Below, piece by piece: positions 33,213-41,954 of a stretch of 64,000 nucleotides of DNA. This DNA is from Bacillota bacterium (GTDB lineage: Bacteria > Bacillota > Clostridia > Oscillospirales > Oscillospiraceae): contig JAUMWD010000001.1 of NCBI GenBank assembly GCA_030529825.1, positions 249,682 through 313,681 on the forward strand, in the 5' to 3' direction. The position numbers and the translations under genes are program-made. How positions within the stretch are numbered: the first letter of the stretch is position 1; each line of letters starts with the position of its first letter. A model generated the notes under the pieces. That model was not told the DNA's origin, ran no database searches, and saw only the letters and a program-made list of their open reading frames with translations.

Positions 33213-34582
33213 CCTCCGTTCTGATTGTATTTATAGAATTGATCCCTGTGGGGATCACGCTGCGGGAGCTTTACCTCGGGCAGGCAATCGCCGCTTATGG
33301 CATCCCACAGATTGAAGCCGTCCTGCTCAATGGGATATATAGGAACACCCAAAGCCTCGGAGGCCTCCTCAAGGGTTACGTCGTCGAGAAAATCCATTTC
33401 CTCGCGGCGCAGCATATTCTGGGAAATGAAAAGTCTTTTACCCAAATCCTTTCCCTTAAGCTGGTTTATGAGGTCCTGACCGGTAATGAGTCCGGTGACA
33501 TTTATGCTGTGACCGAAGAAGTCGTTCTCAATGGCGTAAACGGTACCTTTAATATTATCATACTTCTCCGCCGCTTTGCAAACAAGTTTTTCAAAATAAG
33601 GTGCAACGGACACTCCGGTTGCAATGGAGAAGGGAACACCGTCGGGCTTTTCCGACAGCATGAGGGCGGAGTTGAACTCCGTTTCAAGCAGCCTTATCAT
33701 GCCGACGCCGTTCTCAAGCTGTGTATGCTCCTCATAGAATTCATCGGGGGGAAGCTCTATCCCTGCGCAGATGTACAGCTCGTCGGAGCAGAAGAAAATC
33801 CGGGTGCCGTGTTTTTCAAGACACTTTTCACCGAAAGCATTTACCTGCTGGATTGTCTCTCCGGCGTGCTCCGGGGTAAAGGGAGTAAGCTCAAAAAGTC
33901 CCTCCCGGAATTTCGTGAGGCCCACGGGCACGACGGAAACGCTGTGAACATAGGGGTACAGGCTCTCCAGATCCTCCATGGTGCGCTGAAGCTCGTCACC
34001 GTCATTGAGACCGGGACAGCAGACAATCTGACAGTTCATGGTGATTCCGCCCTCTGCAAAGCGGCGCATAATCTCCATGCACTTTCCGGCGTTTCTGTTG
34101 CGGAGCATCTTTTCCCGAAGCTCCGGATTTGTGGCGTGAACGGAAACATTGATAGGGCTTATGTGCAGATCGATGATGCGCTGAATTTCACGCGGAGAAA
34201 GATTTGTCATGGTGATGTAGTTCCCCAGCAGAAAGCTCAGGCGTGCATCATCGTCCTTGAAATACATGGTCTTGCGCATGCCCTTGGGAAGCTGGTCTAT
34301 AAAGCAGAAAACACAGTTGTTGGCGCAGGAACGGGGCTTGTCCATGAGGTAAGTCTCAAACTCAAGGCCTAAATCCTCGCCCTCGGACTTCTCCACATGA
34401 AGGGTATGCTCCGTGCCTTCTGCGGTGCGGATGACAATGCTCAAAACAGTGTCATAGGAGAAAAACTTATAATCCATAACATCGATGATTTTGTTGCCGT
34501 TAATGGATATGAGCTCGTCACCCTCGTGGGCTCTGTGCTTCAAAGGACTGTAGTCTTCAATTTTTGAAATGACATTCTTCAT
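33209..34582 (-). CDS. DUF512 radical-SAM-like protein with N-terminal PDZ
   Basis: A 457-residue protein of the DUF512/TIGR03279 family. An N-terminal PDZ-like domain (about 1-70) is followed by a radical SAM core with the iron-sulfur triad C86-x3-C90-x2-C93 (CANNCVFCF). The DUF512 C-terminal domain (about 250-455) contains FFGHSINVTGLITGQDL. It is widely conserved next to der in Clostridia. The reaction is unknown, and a role linked to ribosome or tRNA maturation is only suggested by this linkage. Probably cytosolic. The ATG at 34582 has a weak ribosome site. It is the first gene of the operon with der. Confidence 0.9.
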   Translation of the reverse strand: MKNVISKIEDYSPLKHRAHEGDELISINGNKIIDVMDYKFFSYDTVLSIVIRTAEGTEHTLHVEKSEGEDLGLEFETYLMDKPRSCANNCVFCFIDQLPKGMRKTMYFKDDDARLSFLLGNYITMTNLSPREIQRIIDLHISPINVSVHATNPELREKMLRNRNAGKCMEIMRRFAEGGITMNCQIVCCPGLNDGDELQRTMEDLESLYPYVHSVSVVPVGLTKFREGLFELTPFTPEHAGETIQQVNAFGEKCLEKHGTRIFFCSDELYICAGIELPPDEFYEEHTQLENGVGMIRLLETEFNSALMLSEKPDGVPFSIATGVSVAPYFEKLVCKAAEKYDNIKGTVYAIENDFFGHSINVTGLITGQDLINQLKGKDLGKRLFISQNMLRREEMDFLDDVTLEEASEALGVPIYPIEQDGFNLWDAISGDCLPEVKLPQRDPHRDQFYKYNQNGG

Positions 34583-34795
34583 AATTTACCACAGTTAATA
34601 TGTAACAGTCGGAACTAATGAGCAAACGAAAACTGATGCACAAGAGCAGATTGCGAGAAAATTTCAGATCCAAAAAGGCGCTTTTTCAAAGGAATACTTT
34701 GTGTGTTTCAAGGAAAAGCAACGAATTTGAAGCTGAAATTGGCTGCAATGGGCCGCAGTGTATTGGTTGGAGTTTGCTCTGATACAAAAGCAAAA

Positions 34796-34824
34796 GGGGG
34801 AAAAAGAGCAAATCCTTTTCCCCC
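34796..34824 (-). terminator. Terminator after rpmF
   Basis: On the minus strand GGGGGAAAA and TTTTCCCCC form a stem of at least 9 bp around GGATTTGCTCT, followed by TTTTGCTTTT. The remaining gap to the DUF512 gene (34583-34795) shows no gene. Confidence 0.78.
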
Positions 34825-34837
34825 TAAAGCATTTTAA

Positions 34838-35023
34838 TTACTTTTCGTCGATGGTGATAACCTGACGACCTTTGTACATACCGCACTCTGCGCATGCACG
34901 ATGAGGCATTTTGAAAGCGCCGCAGTTGGGGCACTTGGAAAGTGCGGGAGCGGTGAGCTTCCAGTGAGAGGAACGTCTCTTATCTCTTCTCTGTCTTGAT
35001 ACTTTTCCCTTAGGGACTGCCAT
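34838..35023 (-). CDS. rpmF: 50S ribosomal protein L32
   Basis: A 61-residue L32 of the zinc-binding (C+) type: C31-x2-C34 and C44-x2-C47 form the zinc ribbon. The N-terminal MAVPKGKVSRQRRDKRR is diagnostic. GGAGGTG precedes the ATG at 35023. It follows the DUF177 gene by 40 bases, the conserved yceD-rpmF order of bacteria. Confidence 0.97.
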   Translation of the reverse strand: MAVPKGKVSRQRRDKRRSSHWKLTAPALSKCPNCGAFKMPHRACAECGMYKGRQVITIDEK

Positions 35024-35063
35024 GGTGACACCTCCTGATTAATAGCTGTTAGAGCAGCGTTTT

Positions 35064-35552
35064 TTATTTATCCAAAAGCTGCTCAAGCACAGCAAGTCTT
35101 GGATCTATTTCTTTCCTGCAACCGCAGGGGCCGAGATTTAAATTTGCTCCGCATCTGGAGCAGAGACCTTTGCATTCCGGATCACAGAGGAACTTGGTTT
35201 CCATGTCCAGAACAAAGAGAGTGGACAGAGTTTCATCAAGATCCAGCTTGTCTCCGTCGAGAACAAATGCTTCGGGATCTTCACTTTCGCCGTCGCTGAT
35301 AAAGGCATTCAGCTCCTGGACCTTAACGCTGTCAAACTCGGTGCCGCATCGGTCGCAGACGCATGTCATATCGGCGCTCAAAGTACCCTCGAGTGTCAGG
35401 ATACCGGCTTGATTATACACTCTGCCATTGGCTTTGGGGGCGGACTTGTACTTAACGATGGAATCAAATTCAAGCCCCTCGACGGAAAGCTCACATTCAA
35501 AGGGAACCTCGCCTCCGGGAACTTCAATTATTTCTCTCAAATCAAGCAACAT
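35064..35552 (-). CDS. DUF177/YceD family protein (23S rRNA accumulation protein)
   Basis: A 162-residue YceD. The family is encoded upstream of rpmF across bacteria and, in E. coli and plants, is needed for normal 23S rRNA accumulation. The DUF177 core contains TCVCDRCGTEF (about 90-100). The C-terminal zinc-ribbon-like part has CDPECKGLCSRCG and CGC before the conserved DPRLAVLEQLL tail. The start at 35552 was chosen because GGAGAGG lies just before it. The in-frame ATG at 35567 sits upstream of that ribosome site. It is co-transcribed with rpmF. Confidence 0.92.
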   Translation of the reverse strand: MLLDLREIIEVPGGEVPFECELSVEGLEFDSIVKYKSAPKANGRVYNQAGILTLEGTLSADMTCVCDRCGTEFDSVKVQELNAFISDGESEDPEAFVLDGDKLDLDETLSTLFVLDMETKFLCDPECKGLCSRCGANLNLGPCGCRKEIDPRLAVLEQLLDK

Positions 35553-35718
35553 AGCACACCTCTCCATAGTCGCCTAAACATTATAGCGAAACAAAGTTTT
35601 GTTGTCAACTGCAAAATGCTGAAAAATACGCTGAAAAAGCTGAAAAAATAAACGGAAATCTATGTGTATTTTAACCGATACGCCCTTACGAGAAACGCAG
35701 TGATTGAAGGTTGGCTTT

Positions 35719-36492
35719 TTATATCCGCCCTCTTATATTTTCCACCTGTGACTTCATGGCGTCAATGATGATCGCGGCATCAAGACTGTAAGCCATGGCG
35801 TCAAAGCCCCGCTTGTAGCCTGCTACCACCGCATCGGGGCTGCCGCCGAAGAGCATACAGAATTTTCCCGCCTCATGGCAGGCACGGAGAATGCGGTCAA
35901 GGGCTGCCTGAAACACGGGATTGGAAAAGTCGCCGGGTATTCCCATGGAAATACTCAGGTCAAAGGGCCCTACGAAAATACCGTCAACACCCTCAAGGGC
36001 CACTATCTCCTCAATGCTCTCCAAGGCACCCACGGTTTCACACTGAGGAATAACCAGAGTTTCCGCATTGAAGTGGGCCATTACATCGGGAACGCTTCCG
36101 GGGATGTCATGGCCCCAGCCGTCCTTCCTGGAGGGACAGAAGCCGCGCTCGCCAATGGGGAAGTATTTTGCGTATTTTACTATTTCCTTAACCTGCTCCG
36201 GACTGTGGACATTGGGGATGATAAGTCCCTGGGCGCCTACATCCAGCAGCTTAAGAATGGCGGGGCGGGATGAATCACGTACGCGGCACAGGGGAGTGAG
36301 TCCGCAGTTTTCCGCGGCGCGGATGAAGTCTGCGCTGCTCTCCGCCTCAATGGGCGAATGCTCGTTATCGATAATTACGAAATCAAAGCCCGTTCTGCCG
36401 ATGCACTCCATAACGCTTACGGAGGCGGTATCAAAGAAAATGCCCAGAGGCTTTTTGCTCTCGGACAGTTTTAGCTTAAGCTGATTTTTCAT
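35719..36492 (-). CDS. HpcH/HpaI family 2-oxo-3-deoxy acid aldolase
   Basis: A 257-residue class II (metal-dependent) aldolase of the HpcH/HpaI/citrate lyase superfamily, which cleaves 4-hydroxy-2-oxo acids to pyruvate or a similar keto acid plus an aldehyde. His45 in DNEHSP is the general base. Arg in CRVRD (about 69-73), Glu in QCETVGALE and Asp in VGPFDLS supply the substrate and metal sites. The length is standard. It has its own divergent promoter shared with the fbp region. It is not in a visible catabolic operon, so the substrate is open. Confidence 0.87.
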   Translation of the reverse strand: MKNQLKLKLSESKKPLGIFFDTASVSVMECIGRTGFDFVIIDNEHSPIEAESSADFIRAAENCGLTPLCRVRDSSRPAILKLLDVGAQGLIIPNVHSPEQVKEIVKYAKYFPIGERGFCPSRKDGWGHDIPGSVPDVMAHFNAETLVIPQCETVGALESIEEIVALEGVDGIFVGPFDLSISMGIPGDFSNPVFQAALDRILRACHEAGKFCMLFGGSPDAVVAGYKRGFDAMAYSLDAAIIIDAMKSQVENIRGRI

Positions 36493-36518
36493 GCTGTCAC
36501 GCTCCTTTTTATACTTAC

Positions 36519-36546
36519 ATTATAACTTGTAAAAGGCGGATTGCAA
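36519..36546 (-). promoter_or_regulatory. Promoter of the HpcH/HpaI aldolase gene
   Basis: On the minus strand TTGCAA (36546-36541) and TATAAT (36524-36519) are separated by 16 bases. The start lies about 20 bases before the ATG. Confidence 0.6.
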
Positions 36547-36555
36547 TGATAAAAT
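36527..36555 (+). promoter_or_regulatory. Promoter of fbp
   Basis: TTGTAA (36527-36532) and TAAAAT (36550-36555) have a 17-base spacer. It interleaves with the divergent aldolase promoter, so the two should compete for polymerase. Confidence 0.6.
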
Positions 36556-36583
36556 ACTATTATAAATACATCGGAGGTGCGTA

Positions 36584-38464
36584 ATGAGCGCTTACACAAG
36601 AGAGTATCTTGAGCTGCTTTCCGAAAAATATCCCTGCGAGGCGGATGCCTGCATGGAAATCATAAATCTAAAGTCGATTCTTGCTCTGCCCAAGGGTACA
36701 GAGCACTTTATCAGCGACCTCCACGGCGAATACGCCGCCGTGCGTCACATCCTCAACAATTGCTCCGGCGTTATTCTCGAGAAGGTGCGAAGCCTCTTTG
36801 AAAAAAGCATCGGCGAGGAAAAATGTCGGGATTTGTGTACCCTTATTTACTATCCCAGGGAAGTCCTTGCCGCCATGCACGAAAAGGGCAATGTGAGTGA
36901 GGATGAGCTTTTTGAAATCATTCGTATGCTCCGTATGCTGACGGAGATGCTCTCCAGTAAATATACCAGAGGCTATGTGCGCAAGCAGATGTCGCCCAAG
37001 TGGGGAAATGTACTGGATGAGCTGCTGCATCTGCAGAGAGACGAGTATTCAAATCAGCACAAGTACCACGAAACCCTCATGCGCAGTATCGTCTCCACAG
37101 GTGCTGCCGACGGCGTTATTGAGGCTCTTGCGGAGCTTATTAAGCGGCTGGCTGTGGATAAGCTCCATGTTGTGGGCGATATTTTTGACCGAGGTCCCGA
37201 GCCTGCGCGACTCACCGACCTGCTCATGGAGCATCCCAACATCGACATCCAATGGGGCAATCACGATATTCTGTGGCTGGGCGCGGCATCGGGAAGTCCT
37301 GCCTGCATATTCACGGTGCTCCGCATCGCGGTTACATATGACAATATGAACCTCATAGGCCGCCGCTACGGAATTTCCCTGCGCCCCCTCATGGCCTTCG
37401 CGGAGAAGTATTACGGCGCATCGGACAAGGATAGTCTGAAGCTGGCTCTGCATATGCTGGGCTTCAAGCTGGAGGGAAGAATAATAAAGCGCCATCCCGG
37501 CTACGGAATGGACTCCCGACTCATGCTTGAGCGCATAGACTTTGCCGCCAATACCGTGAGACTTGACGACGGAGTTTATCCCCTGAACACAGACAAGTGG
37601 ACAACGATAGACCCCGAAAACCCCTATGAGCTTAACGACGATGAGCTGGCGCTCATAGATGAATATGTCACCGCCTTCAGAGAGAGCCAGTCTCTCCGTC
37701 GCCATATGGATTTCATTTACCGCAAGGGCAGCACCTATCTCTGCTGCAACGGAAACCTTCTGTACCACGGCTGCATACCCATGACCGAAAACGGAGAATT
37801 TGCCCGAGTGCGCCACGGGGGAAAATGGTACAGTGGAAAGAGCCTGATGGATTACTCCGACATCATTGTGAAGAGCGCCTGGGCAAAGCATGACGAGTCC
37901 GCCCTTGACATGATGTGGTATCTGTGGTGCGGCAACGACAGCCCCTTCTCGGGCAGGGTTTTCCACACCTTTGAGCGCGCCGTGGTTGACGACAAAAGTA
38001 CCTGGGTTGAGCCGAAAAACCACTACTTTGACTTTTGGGAGAATGAGAAGGTCGTAGGTAAAATCCTCTGCGAATTCGGCCTTGATCCGAAGGAAGGACA
38101 TATAATAAACGGCCACACACCCGTGAAGGCGAAAACCGGCGAAAGCCCCATAAAGGCGGAAGGAAGACTGTTTATAATTGACGGCGGCTTCTGCGAGGCA
38201 TATCAGAAAACCACGGGCATAGCAGGCTATACTTTGGTCTATAACTCCCACGGTCTGAAGATAAAGGCCCACAAGCCCTTTGACGGCGTTGCAAAGGCCA
38301 TATCCGAAAACGCCGACATTGAGTCCGACGCCGTTCAGGTGGAGCAGTTTAACCGCAGAAGATTTATTGCGGACACCGACGAGGGCAAAAAGCTCCTGTG
38401 CCGCATTGATGCGCTGGAGCAGCTGCTCCAGGCCTACAGAACGGGAGAAATCGAGGAAAGATAA
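36584..38464 (+). CDS. fbp: Fructose-1,6-bisphosphatase, class III (Firmicutes type)
   Basis: A 626-residue class III FBPase that hydrolyses fructose-1,6-bisphosphate to fructose-6-phosphate in gluconeogenesis. It belongs to the metallophosphoesterase superfamily: Asp45-x-His47 (ISDLHGEY), GDIFDRGPEP near 199, GNHD near 222, and a later GHTPVK. The length agrees with the Bacillus Fbp (about 640). GGAGGTG precedes the ATG. In Bacillus this enzyme is activated by PEP, which would link it to the PckG and PpdK encoded in this window. Confidence 0.96.
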   Translation: MSAYTREYLELLSEKYPCEADACMEIINLKSILALPKGTEHFISDLHGEYAAVRHILNNCSGVILEKVRSLFEKSIGEEKCRDLCTLIYYPREVLAAMHEKGNVSEDELFEIIRMLRMLTEMLSSKYTRGYVRKQMSPKWGNVLDELLHLQRDEYSNQHKYHETLMRSIVSTGAADGVIEALAELIKRLAVDKLHVVGDIFDRGPEPARLTDLLMEHPNIDIQWGNHDILWLGAASGSPACIFTVLRIAVTYDNMNLIGRRYGISLRPLMAFAEKYYGASDKDSLKLALHMLGFKLEGRIIKRHPGYGMDSRLMLERIDFAANTVRLDDGVYPLNTDKWTTIDPENPYELNDDELALIDEYVTAFRESQSLRRHMDFIYRKGSTYLCCNGNLLYHGCIPMTENGEFARVRHGGKWYSGKSLMDYSDIIVKSAWAKHDESALDMMWYLWCGNDSPFSGRVFHTFERAVVDDKSTWVEPKNHYFDFWENEKVVGKILCEFGLDPKEGHIINGHTPVKAKTGESPIKAEGRLFIIDGGFCEAYQKTTGIAGYTLVYNSHGLKIKAHKPFDGVAKAISENADIESDAVQVEQFNRRRFIADTDEGKKLLCRIDALEQLLQAYRTGEIEER

Positions 38465-38475
38465 ATATCCGGCGT

Positions 38476-38508
38476 AAAAAAACAGTTCCCATAGGGAACT
38501 GTTTTTTT
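38476..38508. terminator. Bidirectional terminator between fbp and the polysaccharide genes
   Basis: AACAGTTCCC pairs with GGGAACTGTT across an ATA loop, with an A run on the left and seven T on the right. The minus-strand flippase stop lies at its right edge. Confidence 0.86.
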
Positions 38509-39913
38509 ATGCTTTCTTCAGTCTTTTCTTAATGATTTCCAGCGACTTTTTTATGAGGTCGCGGAAGATGAAGAGGGATGCCGCGCAGACAAGCAGGGCG
38601 AAGCCGATATTAAGCAGGGAATTGTTTGTCATATACACCCAGCTTGCGGCGGCAAAGGCGAGCAATGCGCCGAAGAGGAACAGAAAGTCCACCCGGATAT
38701 GCACGGTCTTGCGCAGCATATAGTTGCGGATGATTACATTTACCGTGAAGCCCAGCAGCAGAGCGATGTTTGCCGCCTGAATTTCCATTTTGCCCACGAG
38801 CAGGTGGAAGCAGACCACATTGCACACCGCGGCAAAGAAGGTGGAAAGAAAAATCGTTCCCGTCTTTTTCTCCGCACCGAAGATGTTGCCCTGGAAGGTG
38901 CTGAAGATGCTTACGCCCGTTGCCAGAATATACAGAGGAATGAGACCGAAGCATTCTCTGTAATCACCTCTTATGAAGAAGGGGAACACGAGCTGAATCG
39001 CCGGGAGGAACAGTATGCTGCCCACGGCAAGGAACTTTATATAATAGTTGGCGGCGGTGGAGTAAAGCCGGGATTTATCGCTGTCATTGCCCTTGGAATA
39101 GGCAAGCTCCTGCCACGCCATGTTGAAGCAGATTGAAACAAGGGTCAGAGCGTAGGTGAATTTGCCTGCCGCGGCATACAGACCGTTGGCCTCAAGACCT
39201 AAAACATTCGTAACCGCCACGCGATTGTAGCCGGAAAGGAACCAGAAGCTGGCGGAATTAAGGCACAGAGGCAGGGAAAACTTCACCATGCTCTTCACAA
39301 TGGCGCTGTCGTAAAGGCTGAACTTCAGCTTCCGGAAGAGGTGAATCCTGCTCTCCATTATGGCTATCTGTACCGCAAAGCCCAGTATCATGGCAAGATA
39401 CAGAGAGTCGATGGTCATGCCGAAGCACAGAATCATGACAATATTGGAAAGGGAGTTCACAAGGCTTCCTATAATGCCCGACACAGCGAACACCGTATTA
39501 TAGCCCAGAGCGCGGGAAATGTAGGAGTAGATATTCTGCAGCATGGTGAACAGTCCGTAGAAGTAGATGAACACCAGATAGCTGATATCGGAGAAAACTC
39601 CCAAGCCCACGAAAAGCAGGGTGTAAAGCACGAAGGACGCGGTGAAGATGACTATGCCGTTGAAGACGGCCTTGTACTTGCCCTCTTCATCCTTGTAGTC
39701 GAAGATATAGCGCATGATACCCGACCATATCTCCATGCAGATGACGGGAACAAGTATGTTCAGATAGGACACGGAGGTGTCGTAATAGCCCATGTCACCC
39801 GTGGCAATGCGTGCTGTATAGATGGGCAGCAGGAAAAACGATATTACTTTTGTCAGAACATTACCGGCAAAGTAGATTGCCGAGGACTTAAGAAAACGTT
39901 TTGCTGAATCCAT
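38507..39913 (-). CDS. Polysaccharide flippase (MATE/Wzx-like)
   Basis: A 468-residue membrane protein with about 12-14 helices and the MVF/Wzx (polysaccharide biosynthesis) fold. The N-terminus AKRFLKSSAIYFAGNVLTKVISFFLLPIYTARI is typical of lipid-linked oligosaccharide translocases. It would flip an undecaprenyl-linked repeat unit across the membrane. It is the last gene of a four-gene minus-strand cluster. Its start touches the stop of the LicD gene (shared base 39913). The length is normal. The substrate is not predictable. Confidence 0.9.
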   Translation of the reverse strand: MDSAKRFLKSSAIYFAGNVLTKVISFFLLPIYTARIATGDMGYYDTSVSYLNILVPVICMEIWSGIMRYIFDYKDEEGKYKAVFNGIVIFTASFVLYTLLFVGLGVFSDISYLVFIYFYGLFTMLQNIYSYISRALGYNTVFAVSGIIGSLVNSLSNIVMILCFGMTIDSLYLAMILGFAVQIAIMESRIHLFRKLKFSLYDSAIVKSMVKFSLPLCLNSASFWFLSGYNRVAVTNVLGLEANGLYAAAGKFTYALTLVSICFNMAWQELAYSKGNDSDKSRLYSTAANYYIKFLAVGSILFLPAIQLVFPFFIRGDYRECFGLIPLYILATGVSIFSTFQGNIFGAEKKTGTIFLSTFFAAVCNVVCFHLLVGKMEIQAANIALLLGFTVNVIIRNYMLRKTVHIRVDFLFLFGALLAFAAASWVYMTNNSLLNIGFALLVCAASLFIFRDLIKKSLEIIKKRLKKA

Positions 39914-40749
39914 TATTTTTCCTCTTCGGGCTCAAAGCCGTCGCGCCACCAGGCGTCAAAGGGATGAACCTCGCGCTTATCCTCGGGAGGAGGAGTCATA
40001 TAGTCGCCGTAAATGTTGGTGAGGATTTCGTCATAGTTTGCCGGGGCGGGGAACTTGTAGCCTTCAAAATCCATGAGGATGGGATTATCGTAGCCCTCTC
40101 TTGCGGAAATGGTTTTGGGAACATTCACGGAGAAGGTGAGGAAGCCTACGCGCTCGCTTTCGTCATAGGGTGCGCGCATGGCGATTTCCTCGATTTCCGC
40201 GCAGATTTTATGGGTGTCCATCTTGCCGTAGTGCTTATAGATGAAGTAGCGCTTTACAAGGCGCAGGGGGTCGGCGGTGGGGACAAAGGGACGGGTCGTG
40301 AGGCTTATGAGCTTTATAAGCTCCTTAAGACGGGGATTGCTCTTTTCCAGCATGGGTTCGTCGGCGGGAACACCGTCAAGAGGGAAGATGTCAATCCACA
40401 CGGCGGTTTCAAACTCATCGCGCTTGTCGGTCTCATGGCCTGCGGTGCGGGCATCCTGAAGCTTGATGAAGGGGCAGATGCAGCTCTTTACATCGCGGTA
40501 GGTTATGGCATACAGATGCTCTGCCACAGGCTCATCCTTGCACATGGCATAAAAGCGCTCATAATCGGGGCGGGGCATGCAGATGTCAATATCATCGTCC
40601 CAGGGAATGAAGCCCTTGTGACGGGCGGCGCCTATAAGGGTGCCGTAGGCAAGATAGTAGCGCAGATTATGCTTTTTGCAGTATTCATCGAAAAGCACGA
40701 GCATATCAAGCTCAATTTTCTTCAGTTCGTCAAATTCAATCTTTTTCAT
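39913..40749 (-). CDS. LicD-family phosphocholine/phospho-ligand transferase
   Basis: A 278-residue cytosolic LicD enzyme of the nucleotidyltransferase fold, which attaches phosphocholine or a similar group to a glycan. The signature YLAYGTLIGAARHKGFIPWDD lies at 32-52, with the metal-binding acidic run D51-D55 (DDDID). A second conserved segment is VWIDIFPLDGVP. Its start overlaps the stop of the upstream glycosyltransferase by 4 bases. No choline kinase or cytidylyltransferase is in the window, so the transferred group may be something else. Confidence 0.9.
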   Translation of the reverse strand: MKKIEFDELKKIELDMLVLFDEYCKKHNLRYYLAYGTLIGAARHKGFIPWDDDIDICMPRPDYERFYAMCKDEPVAEHLYAITYRDVKSCICPFIKLQDARTAGHETDKRDEFETAVWIDIFPLDGVPADEPMLEKSNPRLKELIKLISLTTRPFVPTADPLRLVKRYFIYKHYGKMDTHKICAEIEEIAMRAPYDESERVGFLTFSVNVPKTISAREGYDNPILMDFEGYKFPAPANYDEILTNIYGDYMTPPPEDKREVHPFDAWWRDGFEPEEEK

Positions 40750-41954
40750 TTTATCTCCTCAAGCACAGCCTTTGCGCGGCTGTGCCAAGTGTTTTCCGAG
40801 GCTTCCTTTTTCAGAAGCTCCATGTATTCAACGGAGCTGCGCTCAATAAGCGCAAGCTGTGCCAAGGCGGTGAAGCTGTCGGCATCCTTATATATGTGTA
40901 CGGAGTCGTAATTGCGGCATTCGTTCATATCCGAGGTGATAATGGGTTTTCCTGCGGCCATATACTCAAAGAGCTTCACCGGAGATGTGGCCTCGGTAAT
41001 CTCATTGATGACAAAGGGGATTGTCATTATGTCGCAGCAGGCGATATAGCCGGGAAGCTCTGTATAGGGCACTGCGGGAACATAGATGACATTGGGGAGC
41101 TTTTCAATTTTTGAACGCTCCATGTCGTTGTCAATCTTCTTGCCGATAAGCAGCCAGCACCAATCGGGGTGAGCCTCTGCCACGGCGCGGACAATGTCGT
41201 AATCAAACCATGAGGCAAGAGCGCCGTAGTAACCCAGCACGCAGGAGTATTTGTGCTGAAGGTCAGCGTATTCCGCATTCTTCTCCGCAGGGGCGGAAAA
41301 GAACTCATAATCCGCCGCATTGGGGGAGAAGATGACCTTTTTACACTTCTTCTCTGCCTCGTCATAGAGCTTTTTCGCGGTGGCAACCACAAGGTCGGCG
41401 CTCTCCATGATTTCCTCGTGTACCTTCACGGCGGCGTCAAGGTCGGCGGCGCCGGAGACCGTGACGGAAATATCGTCAACATATTCATACTCAAGCAAAT
41501 CGGAGTGATACTGCTTTGAAACGGGGATGCCCGCGATATTATATACGCAGGTTACGACCTTTTCGGCATTGCGGCAGATATCGTCAACACGGCAGGCAAG
41601 GTTTTCGTTTACGAGGAAGACATTTTCCTCCACCTCTTTTATACCCGAAAAGCTGTCATACTGACGCTGGGTGGTGAGGAAAATTACCGCCGCGCCCTGC
41701 TCGGCGTAGCTGTGGGCCATCTGCTGGGCGCGCTGGAAGAGGAAGAACCACTCCACGGAGGGAGTGAATACCATGACGGTTTTGCCCGCTGTCTTTTCCG
41801 CCGCGGCTTTGATTTTTCCGCCTGAAAACAGCTTTGCGCAGGTTTTATACCAAACATAGCGGAGCTTGGCCCAAATGAAGGAGAAAACCAGCTTCATGGT
41901 CTGGCGAAGTCCTGATTTTTTAAGATAATAGGCAAACTTTTTAATGCTGCTCAA
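40746..41954 (-). CDS. Glycosyltransferase, family 1/4-like (GT-B fold)
   Basis: A 402-residue GT-B transferase. The N-terminal Rossmann half has QRAQQMAHSYAEQGAAVIFLT. The C-terminal donor-binding half has YYGALASWFDYD and the nucleotide-sugar loop EATSPVKLFEYMAAGKPIITS near 325-345. The family acts on lipid-linked intermediates at the inner face of the membrane, using the basic N-terminus. It overlaps the preceding O-antigen-ligase-like gene by about 14 bases and LicD by 4, so it is a tightly coupled operon. The donor and linkage are unknown. Confidence 0.87.
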   Translation of the reverse strand: MSSIKKFAYYLKKSGLRQTMKLVFSFIWAKLRYVWYKTCAKLFSGGKIKAAAEKTAGKTVMVFTPSVEWFFLFQRAQQMAHSYAEQGAAVIFLTTQRQYDSFSGIKEVEENVFLVNENLACRVDDICRNAEKVVTCVYNIAGIPVSKQYHSDLLEYEYVDDISVTVSGAADLDAAVKVHEEIMESADLVVATAKKLYDEAEKKCKKVIFSPNAADYEFFSAPAEKNAEYADLQHKYSCVLGYYGALASWFDYDIVRAVAEAHPDWCWLLIGKKIDNDMERSKIEKLPNVIYVPAVPYTELPGYIACCDIMTIPFVINEITEATSPVKLFEYMAAGKPIITSDMNECRNYDSVHIYKDADSFTALAQLALIERSSVEYMELLKKEASENTWHSRAKAVLEEIK